Position numbers and translations under genes: made by a program. This document shows, in pieces, positions 51,001 through 63,000 of a DNA stretch of 64,000 bases. This stretch comes from Saxidomus purpurata (Eukaryota > Mollusca > Bivalvia > Venerida > Veneridae). Numbering within the stretch: position 1 is the stretch's first letter; each line of letters opens with the position of its first letter. The notes beneath the pieces were generated by a model, which was given only the letters and a program-made list of their open reading frames with translations, ran no database searches and was not told where the DNA came from. The stretch is from positions 34,775,712 through 34,839,711 of the forward strand of contig JAFMSR010000008.1 in assembly GCA_022818135.1 (NCBI GenBank), given 5' to 3'.

Positions 51001-54000
51001 AGAAGCAACGCCGACGCCGACGCAAAAGTGACTGTAATAGCTCTCCATATTCTCCGAATAGTCGAGCTAAAAAACATAACGCCGTGATAGTATACAGTAG
51101 CCGTGATTCTCAACGAAAATACGTCTGATTCGAACTTTGTAATTCAATGGATTTTGATTCAACAGGTCGCCTTTACAGGTGTATTAATGTTGGTTTTCAT
51201 AAAACTGCAAACAAATCGGGCGGTTCCTGGCTGGATTACTTTGGACTGTCTTACATTATTCATTTCCTTTTCTCGAATTTTGACTTGTCCGCGGACAAGT
51301 TGGGCAGAAAAACGCGTGTTGGACTAGGAATTCTGCACCCCTGACGTGTACGCTGTAGCTCACTCCGCAGAGAAATAGTACCAATAATCGTGTCAGAAAT
51401 CTGACACGCTTGCATTTCAGTATTTCATAAGAAATGAATGAAAAGAATAAATAATTTTATTAATAAGACTATAATCTTGCCAATTGTATCTATTTAGCGT
51501 AAAGCAAAACGAAAGTTTCGAGCAGGTCAGAATTTTCACATATTGATAGCCATCTTGCCGATTTGACAATTATCACGTGGCCATTCCCACGAACCTTTGG
51601 AAAAGGATATCTGCGGGAAATCGCCGAAGATTCCGATTGCGGTCACGATCAGGGAAAGTTTATTCATTTACATGACCACGTGCGTTTTGGCGCGAACACT
51701 TTATGTACCGCGTCGAAAATAAAGTAATTTTGTTTTCAAATTAAAAAACATAGTGGTAAATGCTATTTTATATTTACACTCGTCCTTTATATCATCTAAA
51801 CACTAATCAAAAGGAAATATCAAGCATTCTGAACTACATGAAAATTAAGTGCGATTGCGTCATACGAAAGTCCGTTGTAAATGTAAACAAAATGATTCAT
51901 GTTTGAAAAATCGATGTTTTTGTAGTCAACATTGGTTGTAGAACATCGTAATTGGTTTGAAAATATGAATTAATAAATTTATGACCTAAACATGACCATA
52001 TTTCCCTACTGATCCAAAACTCTAAAGCTGCACCTGACGAAAAACAAAATATCAAAATAGCGGCATTTAGAGTTTTGGAAGCCAGAACTAAATGTTAAAC
52101 CTGGCAATGTCAGATGAAAAAATTCCACTCAATTTGATATTATCTGAACATTTTGTAAGTTCTCGCATAATTAAATTAACTTTTTACAATGGTACAAATT
52201 AATTTTCCTATGTTGAAGTTCAAATTTTATAGATTTTTTATGTGGACCTGTTCCTAACCTGGCCACAGGTCCAAATACAAGGCTCACTCCGACACTGAGT
52301 TGTTTGACATTCTATAGCTTAATAACTTCTTCAAATTTACGGTTTGAATGATTTTACAACACTATTAAAGCACTTCTGGAATGAGCCTTGTTAAGCACTT
52401 TGGGAGCCTGGCTTATGGCTAAAATGGTAATGTGCAAACCACCACCCATGCAGATATGTTACAAAGCAGGTTAATAGCATTCTACAGTGGGGTGGTAATA
52501 GCTAATAGGTACATACAACAGAAGAAATAGAGAAATATTAAGACAAGAAAGGTGCAAATATTAAGTGTACAATATGTCAGCTATTAATCTAAGATACAAC
52601 ATAAAACATCTGAAAATCAAAAAAAAAAAAAAAAAAAAAAAAAAGACCTACCTACCTACCCACTGAAAAAATTCTGGGTCGCGTTAGGGCAAACAAACAA
52701 TTTTTTAAGGATGGCCCCATGCATACAGTTTTCCATTACTTTAAACACTAAGTGTGACCTTGACCTTTGAGGTAGGGACTTGGGTCTTGCACGCGACACA
52801 TCCGCTTGATGTGCTAGACATTTGTGCCAAGTTATTTTTAAATCCTTCAAAGCATGATAAAGTTACAGTCCAGACACAAATGTATGCATATATACAGGAT
52901 TCCATTACCTATAAACTCTAAGTGTGACCTTGACCTTTGAGCTAGGGACGTGGGTCTTGCACGCGACACGTCATGTTGATGTGCTAGACATTTGTGCCAA
53001 GTTATTTTAAAATCCTTCAATGCATGACAAAGTTACAGTCCGGACACGAATGTGTGCATATATGCATATATAGAGGAATCCGTTACCTTCAAACTCTAAG
53101 TTTGACCTTGACCTTTGAGCTAGGGACGTGGGTCTTGTACGCGACACGTCGTCTTGATGTGCTAGACATTTGTGCCAAATTATTTTAAAATCCTTCAATG
53201 CATGACAAAGTTACAGTCCGGACACGAATGTGTGCATATATGCATATATAGAGGAATCCATTACCTTCAAACTCTAAGTATGACCTTGACCTTTGAGCTA
53301 GGGATGTGGGTCTTGTACTCGACATGTCGTCTTGATGTGCTAGACATTTGTGCCTAGTTATTTTAAAATCCTTCAATGCATGACAAAGTTACAGTCCGGA
53401 CACGAATGTGTGCATATATAGAGGATTCCATAACCTTCATACTCCAAGTGTGACCTTGACCTTTGAGGTAGGGATGTGAGTCTTGCACGCGACACGTCGT
53501 CTTGATGTGCTAGACATGTGTGCCAAATTATTTTAAAATCCTTCAATGCATGACAGAGTTACAGTCTGGACACAAATTGTAAGTGGGGACGCACAGACGG
53601 ATGGACAGACGGACGGTGCGATTTTAATATGCCTCCCTTCGGGGGCATAAAAACATGATACTTCTCATTTCATTTAATAAATATGGAATATCATAACAGT
53701 CAGTTGATATGCTAGTCATATCTTTCGAGTTGGCTGTATAGTTCTGGATCACACGAGAGGCTGAGCCTCGACAGTAATCCTGACCTATGCAGCCAACTCG
53801 AAAGATACACCCGCAGATCAACCAACTGTTATAGTATTACTTTTATTATATTCTGTTACCAGACATCATGTAAAATTCCATAAAAACCTTATTGTGTGTC
53901 ATAAATGGTGTAATATCAAAATAATGCGCTCTTTCGTGTCACGTTTCATATTTCGTGTCACGTTTCATATAACGTCGATGACATCACTTTAGTCATCCAC

Positions 54001-57000
54001 GCATAAACAAACAAACAGAAATAAAAAGTAAATGCAAAATGTAAATGTTCTGTCTGGTTTAATTAATGCAAAAAAGACATTACATTCATTTGTTTTCAAA
54101 TTTGTCATAAAATCAATGTGACGGCAACAAAACCAAACTTATTCTACTGTAGAAACATGGATCTAGTTTTCAACTTTTAGCATAGGAGTATAATATGAAT
54201 TTACATGCGTGTACAACCTACACGATGGACAGCTAAGATACGGCCTATTTCATCTGATATGGGAAATTTGATACGGGATGTTGTATTTACTGCACAAGTA
54301 CTAAAGAAAATTCAGCCTAAACAGTAGTAGGTATATAATAAAATACTGCATTCAAATAAGCATACATTCATGCAAACAACGAACATTTGAAACGGAAATC
54401 TTCTAAACATTTTCTTTTTTTAACCAGTCTCTTTTAATTACCTGTATTGACTCACTAAAACTGTCTTTGTAATTTGGCAATCCTGTTGCTGTAAATGTTG
54501 TAATTATTCATACTGTTCATTTAGGACAATGTGACAGTGATGTAAAAGATATTTGTGTGCACAAAATTTTACACTTACTGCATAAAAAGGTAGATCATAT
54601 GTGCAAGAAAGATTTCATATGAAGATGAATTCTTCACAGAAATATTGGACTTTTCTATTGTGTCAATGCCACATTATCCTAAAGGAACTGTACTTATTTT
54701 TTAAACAATATTTCAAGCCAAAATATACATGAACATTACAAATCATAAAATTCTACTTTCTTCGAACTTGACATTTCTGTCTACTACAAACCCTGTAACC
54801 TACCTTTTTCCTTCTGTGGAATAATTCTATTGAGAGCGGCTATTGCCTCATCAACATGTAGACCATGCAGGTCAAGGGTCATATTCCTCTCAAGGTCAGT
54901 GTTCCTAAATAATGATTATGATATGATGAAGCATTGCATAAACTTTCTTGCATATCGAATCAGTATTTCTGGTGATTTTACCCGTGCTGACGTTCACAAA
55001 CACAACATCTGAATATCGTTAATTTTTATATGATTATGCATCATTTCAAAAAGTTTGCATTTAGAAATATGTTTCAAAGTTGAAGATGATATGCAAGAAA
55101 AACTTTCTATAATGAGACATTTGGTTCAGATGTAAATATCCATCACCTCGGGCTACTGTTTCACAGGAACTTGGCAGAACCTCGTTCCCGCCAAAACAGT
55201 TACCCAGATATTTTGATCTGAACCGCTTGCTCACGATAGAAACTTTCAATCTCACTCTCCTGATCAGGTATATTTTACCATCATAGAACCTCTTATGGTG
55301 CATCACTAGTTCTGTTGCCACATTTTCTGATACCATTCTGGCTAATATATTACTTCGAAAGTACCATTTCTGATTAAAGTACATATATAAAGCAAATTCA
55401 AGGGTAAAAGCAGCTAATTATTGCAAAACATGTATGGAAAGACATACAGACATGAGATTAAGTCAATAAAATCAGCAAATATGTACAGACCTTTCTGCCA
55501 AGATCTGTTCTGATGCTCTCATGTTGGCTTCCTTGATTTTCTGTGTGTGCTGGTGTCCCTACAATGCATTAAACATTGTAGAATTAAAGTTACAGTACAC
55601 TATAGCATAAAAGTTCTCAGATTCTGGCAAATGAGTAAACTTGTCATTAAGATGCTTTGCCTTTGGTCTTGGTGATTAGATTACTACGCATCTAACCAGT
55701 ATATACCTCAAAAGTAAAATGTATTTCCCAAAGTAAACATTAGTATTCCTACTGGATTAGCAATACATTGAATTTCCTATCATACTTCAAGTATACAGTA
55801 CCTGTTGCGAGTAGAAAGTGGCTACTTGTTTGAGACCTCGCCTATAAGCCTCTTTGGCTTTCTGGAAACACTCTTGTCTCAGCCTGAAATGTAGGTTAGC
55901 TTCTCCACGATAATCCTCGTACACTGGTTCCGCATCATCCTGGTAGTCCTTGCTTACAACAGAATGGTATATGTGAGCGTCAAGCTGAAAGAAATTGGAA
56001 GTTTTATTTTTATTATATTCAGCCAGAGTTATAATATTGGACACAGCTAAAACATCCCACTGAAGGATTTTTTTCTCTGTGAAAGCTAATAATGCAAATG
56101 TTTAGTAATATATCATCACATGTAAGTAAGAGGTGTTAGATCTGATTACCTTACCATCCTTTCTGGAAAGGACCAGTTGTGCACCGCTTTCCCCTGTAGG
56201 AAACTGCCAACTTTCTCAGGTAGACATGCTCCGTAGCGGGGCTTGACTTCCATGACCAACAATCAATGTAAGGTTACAGTGATTTCAAGTCATTGCTTGC
56301 AACCATGTGTGAAGTTTTAACAAAATATCTTTTACATTTTGAACAAGTGTAACAGACTGACACATGTACGGACGGACAGCTACCATCACAATATCCCATC
56401 TACCTGCAGCAAGGGCCTAGGGTAACTATAGAATAAGTTTTAGGCTAGGCCTAATCACTGCTTGCAGGCTTTCTAAAAAGTCACAACTACAGAAGTAGTT
56501 AGTAAGAATTAAATAAAGAAGGAATTTTCATAATTCACAGGTGTCAGTTTCTTCATAAACAGCAACAGCTTAACCATTTCCAATTAAATTGTTGCACTCC
56601 CTTTATCAATTTATATGAGTTTCCATGATCAAAGAGTTTAGCTAGATGGCTTACCATTTCCTGCATACTTCGTTGTTTGGTATCCTCTATGAGTTTATGA
56701 TCTTGTGAATCAGTAACAGACACAGTTGTATTAGACTCTTCCAGTGATGAAGATATAGCAGCCATTGTCTCAGACAAATTAAAGCTGTAAAAATACAAAA
56801 CTACAATTGAATGTGTTTATACAGTCATCTAACCAGCCACCTGCTTCATACAACCTATTGTAAAAGTTTCTGTTGTTTTTGCAAAGTTTTTATTTTCGCT
56901 AATTTTCGCAAATGAACACATTCACAAATTCATCAAACTGGCTAAAATTGCAAATAAACAACGATTATATATATAACAAGAGCTGTCACATGACAGCACG

Positions 57001-60000
57001 CTCGACTATTCGAAAGATTGTTGGTAAAATGGGTTTTTTGTCAAAGAACAGGAGTATTGTGTAATTGTCTGTAAGAATTAAGGTCAAAGATATGAAACTT
57101 GTTCAAAGACCTTTGTAAATGTACATTACATTCAAAGCCTTACTCCAAGTGGAGGGAGGAGGGGATAATTTCAAAGAAATGCATAACCTTGTAAATTTGA
57201 TCATGAATAACTTTGTAACTTTTCAAAATTGAAATGTATAGAATTAAAAAAGCATGACCGCTGCATGCTGCATAATTATTCTATGATATTTCAAAAGAAA
57301 GCCATTTCGAGTATTTCCATGTTAGTCTGGTAAAAACTGTGACAAAATTCTAAGTTAAAAGGGGCATAAATGTCAAAAATCAAAAATATTGGTGAAGATG
57401 TTGACAGTAAACATACATTTTAAGTCCATAAAAAAAATCAAAGTTAAAAAGGGGCATAAATCTGTCAAAAATCAAAACAGAGTTATGGGGATTGTTTCCT
57501 CAGATGTAGATCATATACTTTTGAGTTTCAAGTCAATACATTTCATAGTATTCAAAACATTTGACTTTATAAAATCTTTTACCAAATATTCTAAGTTAAA
57601 AAGGGGCATAAATCTGTCAAAAATCAAAACAGAGTTATGGGGATTGTTTCCTCAGGTGTAGATGTTGATTGTAGACACGTTCTTTGAGTTTCAAGTCAAT
57701 ACCTTTGATAGTATTCAGGATATTTGACTTTATTAAAAACTTTAACAAAAAATTCTAAGTTAAAAAGGGGCATAAATCTGTCAAAAATCAAAACAGAGTT
57801 ATGGGGATTGTTTCCTCAGATGTAGATGTTGATGGTAGACATATACTTTTGAGTTTCAAGTCAATACATTTCATAGTATTCAAAACATTTGACTTTATAA
57901 AATCTTTTACCAAATATTCTAAGTTAAAAAGGGGCATAAATCTGTCAAAAATCAAAACAGAGTTATGGGGATTGTTTCCTCAGGTGTAGATGTTGATTGT
58001 AGACACGTTCTTTGAGTTTCAAGTCAATACCTTTGATAGTATTCAGGATATTTGACTTTATTAAAAACTTTAACAAAAAATTCTAAGTTAAAAAGGGGCA
58101 TAAATCTGTCAAAAATCAAAACAGGGTTATGAGGATTGTTTCCTCAGGTGTAGATGTTGATGGTAAAGATATATTTTGAGTTTCAAGCCAATACCTTTGA
58201 AAATATGCAAGATATTTGAATTTATAAAAAACTTTAACCAAAAATTCTAAGTTAAAAAGGGGCATAAATCTGTCAAAAATCAAAACAGAGTTATGGGGAT
58301 TGTTTCCTCAGGTGTAGATGTTGATGGTAAAGATATATTTTGAGTTTCAAGTCAATACCTTTGATAGTATTCAAGACATTTGACTTTATTAAAAACTTTA
58401 ACCAACGCAGACGCCGACGCCGGGGCGAGTGCAATAGTCTCCTTATTCTTCGAATAGTCGAGCTAAAAAAAGAGCTTGCTCATGAAATCAAAAACTATAA
58501 ATCATAAAATATCCCAAGAACTTTGCTCCCATGCTTTTTCACAAGAGAACTCATCTGTTAATTCATCATTTTGCTAATTCAAAGGTCTCAGGAAAGGATC
58601 ACTATTATTTCAACAGTGTGAACCAGTGGGATCACTTGTTTGTGAGTTCAAAGTCTCATGAATTAGCTCATACTAATTTATTTTAGCTCTACTGTGAAGT
58701 TTATCGAGTCACTCTCGGGTCCGTTTCCTGTAAAAGCCAGTGCTGGTGTCATATCAGGGGCCATCCGAGAGGGCTATAACTTTGCCTTGATTTGATTGAC
58801 TTGCTATTTAATTACATCATGAAGAAATCGCCATGTAGTTTTTGTCATTGTAATTGGTCCTTTGATTAGCAGACGTGTAAAACTCTAAACTAAAGGTCTT
58901 TAAGTCGCCGACGTCAATTGATTCTGACAATACGACTCTGCTTACTGGAGTGGCAAACAGCTGATGTAAAAATAATAACAGCCAATCACGAGGTCGCTTT
59001 TATCGTCGCGAAACAGGGCAAATGCAGTCGGCCAATCAATCATTGTATTTTTAAATTTTCAGTCCATAAATGGTCTTAAATGTGTCGAAAATCACAATGC
59101 ATAGGCTCCTGTCAACACCTAAAGGTCTGTTATTTGACCCCAGGAAGAGAAATAAACGTGTCAGATAATCCAACTATCACTTTTTTAATTGGTCCATAAT
59201 TAGCAATCAGCTAATGCGTATTTGGTGATTCTTTGATGTCTGCACCTAGCCTACCAACTTTGAAAAGACCGATCCTTGATAGCATTGTCGGGCTTTGTAA
59301 AAGTTAATGTTTTATTAACTTGGGACTGCTCCCCATATAAATGAACTATTTAACAATTTTGAAAGTAGATGTTCATTTTTAGAAAGTAAATTTAATGAAA
59401 ACACAATTTGTAAATGTATTTAATTTAAATTTCGACAAAAATGTATACGGTTTCAAGGAGCTATTTTTACCCCCAGAATTCTATTGTAGTGTGGAAATCG
59501 TCGACCAGTCCAAATTTTTGTAGGGTCTTTTCCAAAGTTAACAAACTGATTGCTTTTATTTTCACTCTTACACATTCTATAGGGGACTTTCTCTGTAGCA
59601 TTTTAATGTTTTCCTCTCACTGATTTTATGGCACGTGCTCATGTCCATAACACTCGAAAGAGAGGTGCGACAGTTACTAGAGATAGATAGATTGCTATGC
59701 ATTTTTTTAAATGTCACGAGTCAACAGAGACCTTCAAGCCATTCTTACCACAATCACACATCAAATCATACCAGCATCACTTACCAATAAACCTGAAGTA
59801 TTTCATCTAGAAGTTTTCTATCAAGTTTTGGAAATCTACCATACAATTTCTGTCGCTTCAAGCATGTTGCCATGTTTACATGGCCACCTTCATTCTGTAC
59901 GAGTCTCCTCTGAAAGTATACCAGTAACATTTAAACATATTTTGTAACAGCATGGTGCTGTGCTGATAATTCCGAATTCATTTTAACTTAATTTCAAGTT

Positions 60001-63000
60001 TTATTAAAGCTATATATTTTAATATTTGTATAAATCTAGAAGTGGAGCGGTGTAGAGGTTAAGGTGTCTACCGCTCATCCTAGGTGTTTTGGGTTTGAGC
60101 TCTACTGGGGTCACAACTGTACCTCCTAATATGACACCAGTACTGGTTTTCCAGAAAGCGGACTCAAGAGTGACTTGATAAGCTTCAAGTGTCCTTCAAA
60201 AAAAAAAAACTGTATAAACTTAACTATTTAGAAAGCTGTCAAAAGCTATATTATTAAGAGTAAATAAATGAATAAGCAGGTCTGTTGAAAATTCAAAGTG
60301 ACTGGTAAATCCACTCTGTGCTCCCCAAAGCAAGAGCATGTACTTACATCGCAACTTGTTTTAGAGACTACTTACAAAGTCCTCCTGACTGTCCTGTATT
60401 CTTTGTTCCTCCTGCATGATTTCTGCCAGAGACTGGTTCCCTCTATTCCATGCTACTGGCTCTTTATGCTGTGGAATGGTTCCCAGTACAGATAGACCAA
60501 CCAATGGAATGGTTCTTCTAGTTCTGGAACCAATCTCTTCTCTTGGGTTCCTATTATCTCTGGTTCCTGGCTTCATATAGGCATTCTCTTGCTCCTGCAG
60601 TTGTCTGGCTAATTCTTCATCTGCTCATTTGAAATATGAGTAAAATTATCATCATTTGAAATATGATTACATGTAAAATTGCCACCATGCTACAAATTTT
60701 GAATTTTATTTCAAGGTTTAAGATTTGATGCTGTGTCCCTTTTGGGAGTAAAAGCATAAGTCCACAAAAGTCCTCCTGGAGTGAGAGATTTCCTGATGGT
60801 AGACATAATCAGGTTTAGCCCTCATCGTTTCTTCAAAAACTGCATGGAAATGTTTGTCTTTTCTTTCAAGAGATCAAGCATAAACAAGAAAATTATAGTT
60901 TTATGTTACGTCACCTTGACCCTACCAAGAACTTTCGGATATGCACAATTTGACCTTGCACTGATACTTTCAGACTTCTTTAAAGTCTAAAGACCGAGTC
61001 CTCTAGTTTTACTTTAGCAAAATCTATAACCCTTTTACTATCATGGCCCAATACAGCTGTATATAATGAGAACTGGCAAAGTTTTGCTCATCAGAGTTCT
61101 CTTGCAGCTTCCCCAACTCCATCAATCTCAACTATCCATTGAATTTTGAGAGGCAAATTCAATTTAATTCATTGCACATGTAGTGTCACTTGACAAAAAC
61201 TATCGAATTTTGAGAACAATTCCTTTTGCAGAAGTTCTTTCTACACACGTAACAGCAATAATTAGCCATGACCCCTACCAGCCATTTTGACTGCCATCTA
61301 TTCGACAATCTTTGCAGTGGGTCATAAAAGAGTTGCTATTTTTTTAATTAACTCGTCTTCTAGTTTTTGTTTTCTCTGAATTACTATTTCAGGATCATAC
61401 AAGCAAAGTTATTATGTACTAATTAAATGGTTGCTGTACTTACCTTTCACTAACTGTTGCTGTTCTTTCTGTAGTTGAGACCTCTTTAATACCACACTTT
61501 TCTTAACACACTGGTACATCAACCATGCTGTTTTATGATCAATTGATACTGACAGTCCTTCTTTAACTGAAACATACAAAAAATGTGTACGTCCATACAA
61601 AAACTAGAACTATCACTGAAGGTGATGAATACCCCCCGAACATCCCACTGACACAGTATTTAAAATTTATGTAGTATTTGATGCTTTAATTATTGGACCT
61701 GCACATCTGTGAAATATAATTAAATTTTGACCAGCGGGTTTGGAGATTAAAAGCACACAAGATTTTACTATCTCAAGCCCCTGTGACCTTTGATCTAGTG
61801 ACCCGAAACATGGACCATGCACAACTAGTTATTGTACTTATCACTTCTATGAAGTATCATTAAATTCTGACCAGGGGTTTTGAAGATTTAGTGTCCACAA
61901 GATTTTACCATCTCGAGTCCCTGTGACCTTGACCTTTGACCTAGAGACCCGAAACCTGGACCATGCACAACTAGTTATTGTACTTATCACTTGTGTGAAA
62001 TATCATTAAATTCTGACCAGGGGTTTTGAAGATTTAGCGTCCACAAGATTTTACCATCTCAAGCCCCTGTGAACTTGACCTTTGACCTAGAGACCCGAAA
62101 CCTGGACGATGCACAACTAGGCATTGTACTTATCACTTGTGTGAAGTATCATCAAATTCTGACCAGGGGTTTTGGAGATTTAGCGTCCACAAGATTTTAC
62201 CATCTCTAGCCCCTGTGAACTTGACCTTTGACCTAGAGACCCGAAACCTGGACGATGCACAACTAGGCATTGTACTTATCACTTGTGTGAAGTATCATCA
62301 AATTCTGACCAGGGGTTTTGGAGATTTAGCGTCCACAAGATTTTACCATCCCGAGCCCCTGTGACCTTGACCTTTGACCTAGAGACCCGAAACATGGACC
62401 ATGCACAACTAAGCATTGTACTTATCACTTGTGTGAAGTATCATTAAATTCTGACCAGGGGTATTTGAGATCTAGTGTCCACAAGATTCCGTCTACAGAC
62501 GTAAAGACGGACGGACAGACAAGCTGAATCCAGTATACCCCCCCTAACACTTTGTGTTCGGGGGGTATAAAAATCTGTATTTCCATACAAAACAAGAGTG
62601 CCAAACTGTCACAAAATACGTCCGTATTCAAGGGCCATATTCCAAAAGTTCCTTAGGAAATTTGGCTGGTTATCTAACTTGGCCTAGACATTATGCCCAC
62701 AAGGGCCATAATTTGTACTAAATAAATACAAGAGTTATCTGACTTGACTGTGTGACACCCATTAAGACATTAATGAAGTTAATATCGTAAGTGGTTACTC
62801 AGATATGAGCATGATAGTACCTTGCATGCAAAACTTTAACCAAAGCTGCAACGCCAACTCCAAGTCAAGCTAAAAATAACTTACTATCATTTCTATTGCC
62901 TAATGGTCCAAACATGTCTTCGAGCTGTCCAATCACCTCTGTATCAACATTCATTGACATCGCTGGTTTTACATACAAATCTTCAACTTCTATCTCAGCA

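Larger units (their letters stand above)
48758..52716. mobile_element. 4-kb element with identical 40-bp terminal inverted repeats
   Basis: 48758-48797 (ggccatccttaaaaaattgt...) and 52677-52716 are exact inverted copies over 40 bp. The flanks end cca and begin cca, a possible 3-bp duplication. No intact transposase; the interior holds further elements and an A26 tract at about 52619-52644. Confidence 0.9.
48634..53650 (+). mobile_element. Modular tandem-core element, type atgcccccgaa / ttcgggggcat, split by an insertion
   Basis: Left acaagagctgtccctcacaa then atgcccccgaa. The right end ttcgggggcat before aaaaa is 5 kb away and complementary. The left core stops at gcatgacagagtaacc; from 52717 the core resumes as five to six units of about 170-178 bp. 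The 4 kb between them is a separate element. Confidence 0.82.

Noticed and set aside
55061..55384. 107-codon minus-strand frame between two N4BP2-like exons
   Set aside because: Does not fit the splice phase, has no recognised domain, and the flanking exons join directly within DUF1771/Smr.
57389..57989. Repeated plus-strand frames ending KIKTELWGLFPQV
   Set aside because: Each is a core unit of the element at 56977-58467.
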